DNA of 23,484 nt from JBAYHN01 sp041666125. GTDB lineage: Bacteria; Patescibacteriota; Gracilibacteria; UBA1369; UM-FILTER-53-11. The notes below the pieces were generated by a model that did no database searches, was not told the DNA's origin, and worked only from the letters and a program-made list of their open reading frames with translations. Positions 6,524 through 15,942 of this stretch are shown here, piece by piece; positions within the stretch are counted from its first letter, which is position 1, and each line of letters opens with the position of its first letter. The translations under genes and the position numbers were made by a program. The stretch covers positions 1 to 23,484 of the forward strand of contig JBAYHN010000012.1 in assembly GCA_041666125.1 (NCBI GenBank). Direction: 5' to 3'.

Positions 6524-8347
6524 TTATAAGCCGGTTATACCATCTACTACCGCTTTTATTCTTCTTACTCCAGAACTGGAAGCTTCTTCTTTTAGAATTT
6601 TAAAATGTTTTAAAACGCCGAGATGGTCTACGTGAGGGCCACCGCAAATTTCCTTACTAAAATCGCCCATAAAATAGGCTTTAACTTTGTCGCCAAGCGT
6701 TGAATATTTATCTTCAAAAAGTCCGATTGCACCGTGCTTTTTTGCTTCCTCAACAGTCATCATTTCGCATTTCACAGGTAAATCTTTATTGATTTGCTCG
6801 TTAACAATATCTTCCACTTTTTTGATTTCTTCCGGCGTCATTTTTTGAGGATGAGAGAAGTCGAAGCGCAGGCGTTCTTTTGTGACGTTTGAGCCTTTTT
6901 GTGCCACGTGTGGGCCAAGAACAAGTCGAAGTGCAGCTTGAAGCAAATGCGTTGCGCTGTGGTGCATTTTTGTGGCGTCGCTGGTGTCGGCTAGTCCGCT
7001 TGCGAATTTCTGTAGGGCGCCGGCGCGAGATTGTTCCTGGTGTTTTTTAAAAGCCGCGTCAAAGTCCGCTTTAAAAGAATCCAATTTAACTATGCAATTG
7101 CTGCTGGCCAATTCTTCCACAATCATTTCGAGTGGGAATCCGTATGTTTCAAAAACATAAAAAGCTTCTTCGCCGGTCATTTGCTGGCCCTCTGTTTTGT
7201 GACACACAAGCCGCTGCAGCTCTTTTATGCCACGTTCGATTGTCACAGAGAAACGTTCTTCTTCCTTATTAAATTCATTAATAATCTTGTCGCTATTTTG
7301 CGCAAGTTCGGAATAAATCTCACCATAATTTTTTATGAAGATGCTTGCGATTTGCGCTGTGAATGATTTGTTTATGCCTATTAATTTTCCATGGCGAATT
7401 GCGCGGCGAATTAAACGGCGCACAATGTAACCTTGGTCAATATTGGAAGGCGTAACTCCTTGCCTGTCTCCCATTATAAAAGTCGCCGCGCGCAAATGGT
7501 CTGCAATTATGCGGCTGGACTTTGCGTAGTCCGGACTCTTTGTGTCTGCCTGCCCGCTCAACTCCGCGATTTTGGCCATTGCATCGGCAAAAAGCTCTGT
7601 TTCGAATGGCGAAGATTTGCCCTGTAAAACAGCAGTCATACGCTCAAAACCCATGCCGGTATCCACATTCGTTTGAGAAAGCGGCTCAAATTTACCTTCA
7701 GCGGTTTTGTAATATTTCATAAAAACATCGTTCCAAACTTCCACCCATTTTGCATCTTCGGGATCAAACTTTTGTGGTGCCTCGCCTGCCCCGCTCCAAA
7801 AAAACATTTCAGTATCCGGGCCGCATGGACCGGTTTTGCCCGCAGGTCCCCACCAATTATTTTTCTTTGGCAAAAATGCGATGCGATCTTTTGCAATTCC
7901 AAGCGATTCCCAAATTTTCGCAGATTCCTCGTCTTTCGGCGCATCGCTGTCTCCGGCAAAACAAGAAACCGCCATTTTCTTTATATCAAGCCCAAAACCA
8001 CCCTTATCCCAAGGCAAAGTCAATAATTCAAAACTCATTTTTATAGCCTCATCTTTAAAATAATCTCCGAGCGACCAATTGCCGAGCATTTCAAAAAAAG
8101 TGCAGTGAGTGGTATCTCCAACCTCATCAATATCGTCCGTGCGAACACACTTTTGCACGTCCACAATTCTCTTGCCCGCGGGATGCGCTTCTCCCATAAA
8201 ATAAGGCACGAGCGGATGCATTCCGGCAGTTGTAAAAAGCACCGTCGGATCATTTTCCGGAATCAGCGAAGCGCTCCCAATCTCTTTGTGGTTACGCTTA
8301 ACAAAAAAATCTATATATTGTCGACGAATTTGATTTGCTGTTGGCAT
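6524..8347 (-). CDS. alaS: Alanyl-tRNA synthetase lacking the C-terminal C-Ala domain
   Basis: Charges tRNA-Ala and edits mis-acylated Ser/Gly. The 607 residues contain the class II catalytic core (N-terminal RRQYIDFF, motif 2 region with CTFFEMLGNWS, and the segment GFERMTAVLQG). The tRNA-recognition region includes GYIVRRLIRRAIRHG. The editing domain has a zinc site, His463-x3-His467 and Cys568-x3-His572. The protein stops just after the editing domain at DGITGL. The usual bacterial enzyme is about 870 residues and continues with a linker and the DHHA1-type C-Ala domain, which is absent here. The stop is clean with no sign of a frameshifted remainder, because NAD kinase follows immediately on the other strand. 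The ATG at 8347 has no Shine-Dalgarno. Confidence 0.96.
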   Translation of the reverse strand: MPTANQIRRQYIDFFVKRNHKEIGSASLIPENDPTVLFTTAGMHPLVPYFMGEAHPAGKRIVDVQKCVRTDDIDEVGDTTHCTFFEMLGNWSLGDYFKDEAIKMSFELLTLPWDKGGFGLDIKKMAVSCFAGDSDAPKDEESAKIWESLGIAKDRIAFLPKKNNWWGPAGKTGPCGPDTEMFFWSGAGEAPQKFDPEDAKWVEVWNDVFMKYYKTAEGKFEPLSQTNVDTGMGFERMTAVLQGKSSPFETELFADAMAKIAELSGQADTKSPDYAKSSRIIADHLRAATFIMGDRQGVTPSNIDQGYIVRRLIRRAIRHGKLIGINKSFTAQIASIFIKNYGEIYSELAQNSDKIINEFNKEEERFSVTIERGIKELQRLVCHKTEGQQMTGEEAFYVFETYGFPLEMIVEELASSNCIVKLDSFKADFDAAFKKHQEQSRAGALQKFASGLADTSDATKMHHSATHLLQAALRLVLGPHVAQKGSNVTKERLRFDFSHPQKMTPEEIKKVEDIVNEQINKDLPVKCEMMTVEEAKKHGAIGLFEDKYSTLGDKVKAYFMGDFSKEICGGPHVDHLGVLKHFKILKEEASSSGVRRIKAVVDGITGL

Positions 8348-8410
8348 AAATAAAAAGTGGTCACTAAACGCGTTGCATTATAGCAGAACTTGCGATGGTT
8401 TTCTCTCAAA

Positions 8411-9418
8411 TTATAGCGCTCTTACTACCGCATCCAGCTCTTTTAGGCGATAAGCTTCCACCAATATCCCCTCAGCCCAATTTAAAACCTCCGCCCTAGT
8501 TCCAATCTTTTCTTGATGATCCAAAACGTTTACTGTGCTTATTGGACTGCGTCTTACATGATCATCCATTTCTGCATCTACGGCTCTATCATCTTTCCAA
8601 CCTTCTCTACTTACCAAAAGGACATTCTGTTCACCGGTTTTTATAAAACCCAATAATTGGGTAATCACTTTAAAAAAGTGGGCTTGTACCTGTGCAACTT
8701 CGCCTCCTTTTAAAATCTCCAACGCTTCTTCCAAGACATTTATTGCACCACTTTCTTTGTCGCACATTCTGTTAATCTCCCCAAGTACCAACTCTTCTCC
8801 TACCAGATCAATTTCACCAGCAACTCCCACTCCAACAACTGGTATTCCTCCATCGGCAAAGGTCTCTGCAAATTTAAGTGCGCGTTCCTTTGCCTCCTGC
8901 TGCATTTTTTTTAATTCCGCTACTGGATAATTGGTTTTATCCACTCTAACCAATGCAGTACCGAGGGCAGCCATTGCACCAAGCAGTTCACCTTCTTGTT
9001 TGCTGTGCGGAATATAATAAGGCTCAACATGCTCACGATAACCACAAAGTCTAAATTCTTTAAGCTTGTCTGCCGTCAACTGCCCCACCACCGCTCCTGC
9101 ACTAACGCCGTCTTTGTTTAGCAAAAGTTCGCGTTTGTCCAAAGCCTTCATGTATTCACCTAATGGCCGAGCATATTCACGGATTTCTCCATGTAATGCG
9201 CCGAGTGGAGATCTATATTCTTCAAGCACTTCGAAATTTCCACCGTCAAGGGCAGTCAAGACTGCTTTCAAATGCACATTTAAGTCAGTTTGCCCAAATG
9301 ATTCCGAAAGGCCTATTCCCTCATTAAGCCCATTTCTCAAAACTCCCTCCCAAAGTTCCACCATTCCATCTGGAGTTAATTTACCTTGTTCCTCCTCTAC
9401 ATGCGCTGCTTCAACCAT
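8411..9418 (-). CDS. Hypothetical soluble protein, 335 residues
   Basis: No family recognised. The protein is acidic and mostly predicted helical, without a signal peptide, membrane helix or metal-binding cysteine pairs. A Gly/Val-rich stretch in the middle (GIPVVGVGVAGEIDLVGEEL, around 190-210) could be a buried strand-turn-strand. The C-terminal part is amphipathic helical (AEGILVEAYRLKELDAVVRAL region). The ATG at 9418 is supported by a TATAAT -10 at 9450-9455, which gives a leader of about 25 bases. It sits 63 bases upstream of alaS on the same strand, so read-through into alaS is possible. Codon use looks like that of the other unknown genes here. Confidence 0.75.
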   Translation of the reverse strand: MVEAAHVEEEQGKLTPDGMVELWEGVLRNGLNEGIGLSESFGQTDLNVHLKAVLTALDGGNFEVLEEYRSPLGALHGEIREYARPLGEYMKALDKRELLLNKDGVSAGAVVGQLTADKLKEFRLCGYREHVEPYYIPHSKQEGELLGAMAALGTALVRVDKTNYPVAELKKMQQEAKERALKFAETFADGGIPVVGVGVAGEIDLVGEELVLGEINRMCDKESGAINVLEEALEILKGGEVAQVQAHFFKVITQLLGFIKTGEQNVLLVSREGWKDDRAVDAEMDDHVRRSPISTVNVLDHQEKIGTRAEVLNWAEGILVEAYRLKELDAVVRAL

Positions 9419-9449
9419 AAATTATTGTTGTTAAATGTTGGGGGCCATT

Positions 9450-9455
9450 ATTATA
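9450..9455 (-). promoter_or_regulatory. -10 element for the 335-residue hypothetical gene
   Basis: A perfect TATAAT on the minus strand lies 31 bases upstream of the ATG at 9418. No good -35 is visible at 15-18 bases, and it is not a true extended -10. The 139-base gap between this gene and the divergent DUF3352-like gene (9419-9557) holds nothing else certain. On the plus strand TTGCAT (9520-9525) and TATGCT (9544-9549) make only a weak promoter for the DUF3352-like gene. Confidence 0.4.
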
Positions 9456-9557
9456 CAAAGCCTCATTTTATTCAATATTAAAGGGCAGAAGCCAAAATAA
9501 GCCATTTATCCCGAAAAAATTGCATTTTAAAGAGTGGAACAGGTATGCTGTTATCTG

Positions 9558-11075
9558 ATGAAAAACGCTGGACTGCCAAGACAAAAGAAACTCGGGATTC
9601 TGCTTATTTCGATCGGTGTTTTGGTAGTGCTTTTCGTGTCTTTTGCCTTATATAAAGGGAGTTATATCATAGTAGGGATTCCTGAACTTTTACCTGCGGA
9701 TGCAACTGTTGCATATATTGAATTCCCAACCGCGCTGGACGAAGTGATTTCCAAAAAAATAGAAAATGATATTTATGTTAACTGGAAAAGCGATATTGAG
9801 CCATGGGCCGGGCCTTCCGGCGCATTGGCAATTCTAAAAAATTCCGCGAAGGATGAAATGTTTCCGTTTATTCTTATGGAAGTTAAAAACGGAAAAGGAA
9901 AAGAAGCTTTTGATTTTCTAAAAGGCCTGCGCAATCCAAAAAGTATAATTAAACAAAGTGCCGCCGGAGCCTATACAATCGTAACTACTCCATATATAAG
10001 CTATGCTTTTTTGGGTGAGGCGGTGGCAATTTCCCCTGCAGAAACTCCATTACAAAAATTAATAGAGACTCAGGGCAAATCCGTATCTCATCTTTCTGCC
10101 GACAAGAATTTCTTTACCGTGCGCGAAAATCTTGCGGACTCATATTTTGTTTATGCAAAGCCACAGGAACTTCCAAAAGAAGTTCTAAATAAATTATCCG
10201 ACTCGCTCACCCAGATGCCAATTATTACAAATGCTTTTCCGGCTATTGGAATTTCTGCGCAGGTAAAGGGCAATACTTTTTATGGAAAATCTTATGCGGT
10301 AAATCCAAAAAATCTAACTTTCTCGCCCGAGCAGGCATATAAAGCGCTGCTTTTGCCTTATTTGCCTGCGGAATTTGATGTGATGATTGCGGGGCAAAAT
10401 CTTACAGGGCAGATAGAAAAAATTGAGTCGCTTGTTGCGGACAGAAAGTCCGTACCGCAACTTTCGGCAGTTTTGGGGCTTTTGGCAAAGGAATATTTAA
10501 AAACGTCGGATGATTCGTTGCGTCAGGTTTTTGCGCAGGGAATTTCCGATATTTTCTCCAAAGAATTTGCGCTGACTGTGAATTCGCAAAAAATCTTGTT
10601 GGCTACGGAGATTACCGGTGAAGAAACCTCCGGAACTGTTGAGCGCATGAGGGAATTATGGAAGACTCTTGCCGCAAATTTAACTCCAATGGAGCGCGAT
10701 GTAACCTTGCCTGATGGAACTTTTGCAAAAGAGCTCGTGCCGGATCCAAAACAGATAAAAGAGACCGCAGAAGATTTTAATGGCATCTCAATTCATGGAC
10801 TTGCCATAGGCAAAAATTTAAATATTTTCGACGCATCTTCACAAAATAAATGGTTTTTTAGCAATGACATTGAAACGCTAAAAAAAGCGCTGACTTTAAC
10901 GCAGGAACCCGGTGCAAATTTGCGCGAAAGCGAACAATATAAAACAATGCTGCGACCTATTTTAAAAAACCCAGAATTGCTCGGTGTCGCTTCTTCTGCG
11001 GAAATCGATTTGAGCTTTTCCAAACGCACATTTGCCGACCATATGGAAACCAATTTCGTTTTCGTGTTAAAGTAA
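9558..11075 (+). CDS. Membrane-anchored DUF3352-like surface protein
   Basis: A 505-residue protein with one N-terminal membrane helix at about residues 12-31 and a large extracytoplasmic domain. The LLPADATVAYIEFP segment (44-57) just after the helix is the hallmark start of DUF3352-like proteins, whose function is unknown. The ATG at 9558 is preferred to the upstream in-frame GTG at 9534 because it places positive residues (PRQKK) directly before the helix, as for a signal anchor. The stop is followed after 4 bases by the DUF4012 gene, so they form a tight two-gene operon, probably acting together at the cell surface. Confidence 0.8.
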   Translation: MKNAGLPRQKKLGILLISIGVLVVLFVSFALYKGSYIIVGIPELLPADATVAYIEFPTALDEVISKKIENDIYVNWKSDIEPWAGPSGALAILKNSAKDEMFPFILMEVKNGKGKEAFDFLKGLRNPKSIIKQSAAGAYTIVTTPYISYAFLGEAVAISPAETPLQKLIETQGKSVSHLSADKNFFTVRENLADSYFVYAKPQELPKEVLNKLSDSLTQMPIITNAFPAIGISAQVKGNTFYGKSYAVNPKNLTFSPEQAYKALLLPYLPAEFDVMIAGQNLTGQIEKIESLVADRKSVPQLSAVLGLLAKEYLKTSDDSLRQVFAQGISDIFSKEFALTVNSQKILLATEITGEETSGTVERMRELWKTLAANLTPMERDVTLPDGTFAKELVPDPKQIKETAEDFNGISIHGLAIGKNLNIFDASSQNKWFFSNDIETLKKALTLTQEPGANLRESEQYKTMLRPILKNPELLGVASSAEIDLSFSKRTFADHMETNFVFVLK

Positions 11076-11079
11076 ATGA

Positions 11080-13158
11080 GTGGCGTCTTCGGATAATAAA
11101 ATAATTTCATTAAAAAGTACCAAAGAGGCGAAACCAAAAAATTTAAAGCCGCGCGTTTTGGGCAAAATCAAAACTGTGCTGCAAAAAACAAAAACGCAAT
11201 TTTTGGTTGCAGATAAAAGCGAAAACAAGACGCATATTCGCGAAATTTTCTTTATTGTGGCTGCGGCGTGCGCGGTGCTTTTTGTGGTAAATATTATTAG
11301 CCTTGGATTTGGGGGAATAAGGTTAAAAACCGAGATTATTAATTCGGCTTCGGGAGGTTTTGAGAAAATTTTAACCGCTGCCGCCGAGCTTAAGGCGTCG
11401 CATTTCGACAAAGCATCTGAGATGTTTAATCAGGCGCGTGTGGTTTTTGAGGAAATTGAAAATCAAACCTGGTTTACCCAGCCAGAATTTGCGACTCTTT
11501 CGCTAACTGATCCGATTTTTGAGGCAGGCAACGGGCTAATTCAAACTGGGCGGAATTTGGCGCTGGCAGGTGTGGAGTTTTCGGCCGTTGCCAAGGCTCT
11601 GCAGCTTTTACCACAGAGCTTTTTTAAAGAAAATGAACTTTCTGGCGGGCAGGTTCGCGCTTCGCTAACGGAGCAATTAAAAAAACAAATTCCGGGAATT
11701 ACTAATGCTGCAAATTATGTAATGGTTGCGAACGAGGAAATCAAAAAAATTCCACCTTCTTTTGTGCCTAAACAAATTCGCGAAAAATTTAATTTCGCAA
11801 AAAGTGCGCTGGATGAAACTACAAAAATAGTTGGCGATTTAAATTCCGATATTCCGGCAATTTTGACCCTTTTGGGCGACATTGAGCCTCACACATTCTT
11901 GATTTTACTGCAGAACAATGCGGAAATTCGCCCTTCCGGCGGTTTTATTGGAAATTATATAATTGTGGAAACGAACGACGGCTATGTTACAAAAAACGAA
12001 ACTTTTGATGTGTATAGCGCTGACCACCAGCTCGCGGAATTCATTACTCCGCCGGCAGAAATTGCCAATGTAAATACGCGTTGGTTCATGCGCGACAGTA
12101 ATTACAGCGGGGATTTTCCTCTTTCTGCGCAAAAGGCCGCGTGGTTTTTGGAAAAAGAAAATGGCCCCGGAGTAGACACAGTTATTGCTGTGGATTTATC
12201 GCTGGTGGAAGAGCTTTTGCGGCTTACCGGCCCCATTTCCGTGCCTCAGCTAAAGCGTGCGCTTACCAATGAAAATTTTTCCGTGATTTTGTCTTATATC
12301 GTCGAATCAAAACTTACCGGGCGCGAAAATCCAAAAGAAATGCTGCATAATTTTGTGCCACTATTCAAAAAGAAATTATTCGAGAATGCGGATCCTATAG
12401 CGGTTTCTTCCGCTTTGGGCGCGGGAATAGAATCCAAAGATCTGCTCGCCTACTCCAAAGATCCTGGCGTGGAAGATTTTTTTGCGCGTCATGGCCTGGC
12501 TGGCGAAATGAAAAAACTTGAGCCAAAAGAAGATTATTTAAATATTGTACACAGCTCGGTTGGCGGCAACAAAAGCGACAGATATATGGAGGAGCGCATT
12601 GTGCACGACACCTATATTCAATCTGATAATGAGGTAAAAGTGGATCTGGCAATCACGCGCTTGCATGGCTGGCACGTGGAGACAGAAAAAGAAATTGTAG
12701 ATATGATTCGCTCATTTGGATTTACCGATATTCCTCTAAGCGTTTTGGAAATTCTGGGGCGTTCACGCAATTTGGAAGCGCTGCGAATTTATGTCCCAAA
12801 AGGTTCCGTGCTCGAATCCAGCTCCGACAATTCGGTTAAAACATTTTTTGATGAAGAAACCGGCAAAACTTATTTTTCCGCAATGATGAACACGCCTGTG
12901 GGCCAACCTAAGACCTTAAAAGTGCGCTACAAGCTGCCATTTAAGCTTAATTTAAACTATGCGGATAAATATCAACTAACTGTGCAAAAACAGGCCGGAC
13001 AAGGCAATATAACCCTGCAAAAACGCATTGCGGCCGACAGCGGGATTCTAAATTATAAATATTTTCCGGATGGCGGATCTTTTGACGTGGATGGCGTTTG
13101 GAATTACGAAAACAAGCTAAAAAAAGATATGACGTTTACAAGCGTTTGGGGCAAATAA
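11080..13158 (+). CDS. DUF4012 domain membrane-anchored protein
   Basis: A 692-residue protein with a basic N-terminal tail (about 1-54), one membrane helix at about 55-79 and a long extracytoplasmic region. The family signature lies at about 274-293 (LILLQNNAEIRPSGGFIGNY), which identifies DUF4012, a surface-protein family of unknown function frequent in Patescibacteria and some Gram-positives. The GTG at 11080 is the first possible start, because an in-frame TGA (11077-11079) immediately precedes it. The overlapping ATG at 11076 is out of frame. The stop ends one base before the end of the convergent miaB gene, with no intergenic DNA. Confidence 0.9.
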   Translation: MASSDNKIISLKSTKEAKPKNLKPRVLGKIKTVLQKTKTQFLVADKSENKTHIREIFFIVAAACAVLFVVNIISLGFGGIRLKTEIINSASGGFEKILTAAAELKASHFDKASEMFNQARVVFEEIENQTWFTQPEFATLSLTDPIFEAGNGLIQTGRNLALAGVEFSAVAKALQLLPQSFFKENELSGGQVRASLTEQLKKQIPGITNAANYVMVANEEIKKIPPSFVPKQIREKFNFAKSALDETTKIVGDLNSDIPAILTLLGDIEPHTFLILLQNNAEIRPSGGFIGNYIIVETNDGYVTKNETFDVYSADHQLAEFITPPAEIANVNTRWFMRDSNYSGDFPLSAQKAAWFLEKENGPGVDTVIAVDLSLVEELLRLTGPISVPQLKRALTNENFSVILSYIVESKLTGRENPKEMLHNFVPLFKKKLFENADPIAVSSALGAGIESKDLLAYSKDPGVEDFFARHGLAGEMKKLEPKEDYLNIVHSSVGGNKSDRYMEERIVHDTYIQSDNEVKVDLAITRLHGWHVETEKEIVDMIRSFGFTDIPLSVLEILGRSRNLEALRIYVPKGSVLESSSDNSVKTFFDEETGKTYFSAMMNTPVGQPKTLKVRYKLPFKLNLNYADKYQLTVQKQAGQGNITLQKRIAADSGILNYKYFPDGGSFDVDGVWNYENKLKKDMTFTSVWGK

Positions 13159-14535
13159 TTAAAGTTTCCCGATAAGGTTCCATTCAAGCGCCTTCGTGAT
13201 TTTTACAGGTACAATTTGGCCAACAAGTTCTTTGCCACCTTCAAATTGCACGCGCTTGAAGTGTTCGCTCATGCCTTCGCACAGGCCTTTACTGCAGCGC
13301 TCCACCAAAACATTAACAGTTTTTTTGAGGAAGAACTTATTATGTTCCAGCGAACATTTTTTTAGGATTTTATTTAATTCATGCCATCTGCGCTGCTTTT
13401 CTTTTTCCGGAACATCGTCTTTCATGGTGCGGTGTGCGGCCGTATTTTTTCTCATTGAATATTGCGAGCTATAGGCCATGTCCCAGCGAATTTCCTTATA
13501 TAGATCACATGTTTCTTTAAACATTTCTTTGGTTTCGCCACAAAATCCCACAATTATATCCGTTGAAATTGAACAATTTGGAATTGCACTGCGAATTTTT
13601 TTAATTAAATTTATATAATGCTCTTTTGTGTATGGCCTGTTCATTTTGCGAAGCACATAATTGCTGCCTGATTGCATTGGCAAATGAATGTGGGGCATTT
13701 GGGTTCTTAACGTCGCCACCGCATTTATTAAATCGTCTGTAAGGTCTTTTGGATGCGGAGAAGTCCAGCGAACGCGAACAAGTCCACGCGATTTTAATTT
13801 ATCAATTTCTTCCAGCAGGCGTGTGAAATATATTTTTTCGCCTGAAGCCAATTCTGCAAATCTTTTTTCTTCGCGATCCATAAAAGAAAGGCCGTAAGAA
13901 TCCACATTTTGCCCAAGCAGCGTTATTTCTTTGCAGCCGTTTTTAACAAGTTTTTCACACTCCGCCAGAATTTCTTTAATTGGCCGGCTGCGCTCTCGCC
14001 CACGCGCAAAAGGCACGATGCAATAAGCGCAAAACTTGTCGCAACCGCTTGCAATAGGCACAAACGCTTGAAACTTAGATGAATATTTTGGATTGATATG
14101 GAAATATTTTTCGAGAGAGTTGGCATCCATGTTGCTTATTTTCTTCACACTCAAAACTTTTTTGCCGCGAATTTCAGCCAAAATTTCCGGCAGCAGCGGC
14201 GCATCTTCTATTCTAAAAACAAAATCCACCTCCGGCATCATCTTTATTAATTTGTCTAGGTCCTGCGATTTTTTGGTAGAGGTCTTTCTCACCATACAAC
14301 CGGTTATTCCCACCAAAAAATCGCGCCTCGCCTTTTTAATCTCCTTCATCTTCGGCATTAGCCCAAAAACTCGATCCTCCGCTTTTTGCTTAATTGAACA
14401 CGTATTGAAAATCAACAAATCCGCATCCTTTTCGGTGCGCGCAGACTCAAGCCCGGCATTTTCCAGCACCGCACAAACCCTCTCCGAATCGGAATAATTA
14501 AACTGGCAACCATAAGTTTTTACAAAATATTTCAT
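13159..14535 (-). CDS. miaB: tRNA-2-methylthio-N6-dimethylallyladenosine synthase MiaB
   Basis: Radical-SAM methylthiotransferase that adds the 2-methylthio group to i6A37 in tRNA. The 458-residue product has the three N-terminal cysteines that bind the auxiliary 4Fe-4S cluster (Cys10 in KTYGCQ, Cys46 in FNTCSI, Cys80 in GITGCM). The radical-SAM motif CxxxCxxC is at Cys165, Cys169 and Cys172 (SGCDKFCAYC). A C-terminal TRAM-type RNA-binding region follows. Length and motif order favour MiaB over RimO or MtaB, although paralogs cannot be excluded without alignment. A promoter with a short leader lies upstream at 14551-14579. The gene ends flush against the DUF4012 gene. Confidence 0.92.
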   Translation of the reverse strand: MKYFVKTYGCQFNYSDSERVCAVLENAGLESARTEKDADLLIFNTCSIKQKAEDRVFGLMPKMKEIKKARRDFLVGITGCMVRKTSTKKSQDLDKLIKMMPEVDFVFRIEDAPLLPEILAEIRGKKVLSVKKISNMDANSLEKYFHINPKYSSKFQAFVPIASGCDKFCAYCIVPFARGRERSRPIKEILAECEKLVKNGCKEITLLGQNVDSYGLSFMDREEKRFAELASGEKIYFTRLLEEIDKLKSRGLVRVRWTSPHPKDLTDDLINAVATLRTQMPHIHLPMQSGSNYVLRKMNRPYTKEHYINLIKKIRSAIPNCSISTDIIVGFCGETKEMFKETCDLYKEIRWDMAYSSQYSMRKNTAAHRTMKDDVPEKEKQRRWHELNKILKKCSLEHNKFFLKKTVNVLVERCSKGLCEGMSEHFKRVQFEGGKELVGQIVPVKITKALEWNLIGKL

Positions 14536-14550
14536 AACAAAAGCCCCAAA

Positions 14551-14579
14551 AACATACCAGCAAACGGCTTTGCAATCAA
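14551..14579 (-). promoter_or_regulatory. miaB promoter with palindromic spacer
   Basis: On the minus strand TTGATT (14574-14579) and TATGTT (14551-14556) are 17 bases apart, and TGG precedes the -10 (extended -10). The spacer contains the inverted repeat GCAAA-N4-TTTGC (14560-14573). Predicted transcription starts about 9 bases before the ATG. The hexamers are imperfect, so this is a moderate call. Confidence 0.4.
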
Positions 14580-14600
14580 AGGCGCGGCTTGTTAATGACT

Positions 14601-15860
14601 TTATTCCACCTTCTGCCCATATTGCGCCTCATAATTCACAAAAAACCTAGAATACTCACGCTCAATATCACCAATAAACTTTGCGCTATTTGCTTTATCC
14701 TTCTTTGCCCCCATTGCTTTTACAACTTCATTTATAAATCTAACTTCAAAAGCCCTCCAATTAAGCATTCCAAACCCACTTAAAGGCTTTTTAGGATCAA
14801 TCATAGCCATATCCAGCAAAAAGCGAAGTGACTCCTTATATTGAGCTAATTCATCCGAAGATGTCTCCACTTCGGGGTTAACAATTTGCAAATGAAGAGT
14901 GCCAAGCCTCATCGCATGAAAATTCAACAAAACTGTATTTACCTTTTCCCTATCGGTTTGTAATTTGTCGTATTTTGTCTTAACGCATGCATCCCGCGCT
15001 TCCTCCACAATCTCCGGGAATAGCTTATTGGTCAACCCATCAATCCCCAAAGCGTTTAAACATTTTTCCCTTGGAGATATTCTTTCTGCACTTCCACAAT
15101 CGCGCGCCGTATCTTGCTGCACCTGACTCACGCATGTGATTATTTCTTCAGGATTACAACGTTTTTTTCTCTCATTGTGTTCATCAACACATGCTTTCAT
15201 CTCGCTATCTTCGGACAAAGCATGGCAGCGCTTAGCCTTAGGGAGAGTATCCTTATCATGTTGAATTCTCCACGCCCTTACCTCCTCGTCACACTGTTCG
15301 CCAGTTACTTCTCGCACAAAACGCGCTACGTCAACATTTCCGGCTTTAATTTCCGCACTCAATACTCCGCCCACATTACCAATTCCAATTCCGCATTTAA
15401 GTGCAATACCTTCCCAAAACCTACTGTCTTCGGAATACACCCCGGCAGCATCAGTTACATTTTGCAAAGCAGCATAAATCCCGGTTCTATCATTGCTATA
15501 TCCACCAAGTTTCATGCAACTGTTGCTTAAAAGTCGCGCTGCTCTTTCCTCATCACTATTACTCTCCCCGGAGTCGGCTGAATAATCACCCAGTAAAGCG
15601 CTGCCTTCGTGACGCGCTTCTTCATGCTTGCCAATTGAATCATCATCTATACCATCCGCCGCGTTCGGCAAATCTCCGCGAGCATCTCCATTGCAATCAA
15701 CTATTTTCTTAACCGCCAAGGATGCAGCAAAAATAATCGCTATAAATATTATTACCGACTTTGGTGAAATTTTAATTCTCGCACTTTTCCTTGCGGATTC
15801 TACTGAAAGTTTTTTGTCGGAATCTTGCCTTTTCGTACGCAATTTATCGTTATTAGTCAT
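14601..15860 (-). CDS. Cys-rich membrane-anchored protein of unknown function
   Basis: A 419-residue protein with a basic cytoplasmic N terminus (about 1-34), one membrane helix at about 35-51 (SVIIFIAIIFAASLAV) and a long extracytoplasmic domain. That domain carries 11 cysteines, at 56, 115, 156, 190, 212, 224, 235, 243, 255, 267 and 292, clustered mainly between 190 and 292. This spacing suggests disulfide bonds outside the cell. The region just after the helix (56-110) is acidic and Asp/Glu/Ser-rich, like a spacer. No family is recognised. It has a near-consensus promoter with an operator-like palindrome and is divergent from the small-protein cassette at 15997. The ATG at 15860 leaves a leader of about 8 bases. 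Confidence 0.8.
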   Translation of the reverse strand: MTNNDKLRTKRQDSDKKLSVESARKSARIKISPKSVIIFIAIIFAASLAVKKIVDCNGDARGDLPNAADGIDDDSIGKHEEARHEGSALLGDYSADSGESNSDEERAARLLSNSCMKLGGYSNDRTGIYAALQNVTDAAGVYSEDSRFWEGIALKCGIGIGNVGGVLSAEIKAGNVDVARFVREVTGEQCDEEVRAWRIQHDKDTLPKAKRCHALSEDSEMKACVDEHNERKKRCNPEEIITCVSQVQQDTARDCGSAERISPREKCLNALGIDGLTNKLFPEIVEEARDACVKTKYDKLQTDREKVNTVLLNFHAMRLGTLHLQIVNPEVETSSDELAQYKESLRFLLDMAMIDPKKPLSGFGMLNWRAFEVRFINEVVKAMGAKKDKANSAKFIGDIEREYSRFFVNYEAQYGQKVE

Positions 15861-15874
15861 AAATATGGTGGATT

Positions 15875-15903
15875 ATTCTAACCTGTAAATTACAGAATGT
15901 CAA
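15875..15903 (-). promoter_or_regulatory. Strong promoter with operator palindrome in its spacer
   Basis: On the minus strand a perfect TTGACA (15898-15903) and TAGAAT (15875-15880) are 17 bases apart. The spacer holds the perfect palindrome CTGTAA-N-TTACAG (15883-15895), ideally placed for a repressor to block polymerase. Predicted transcription begins about 8 bases upstream of the ATG at 15860. The promoter is well supported; the operator is inference. Confidence 0.65.
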
Positions 15904-15942
15904 ACCTGCGATTGCGACATAATTAATTGGCACAAATGGCTC

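Noticed and set aside
7717..8253. Open frames in other frames over alaS
   Set aside because: Shadows of the strongly conserved alaS reading frame.
15883..15895. LexA box
   Set aside because: CTGT and ACAG are present but separated by 5 bases, not 8, so it is not the classic E. coli-type box.
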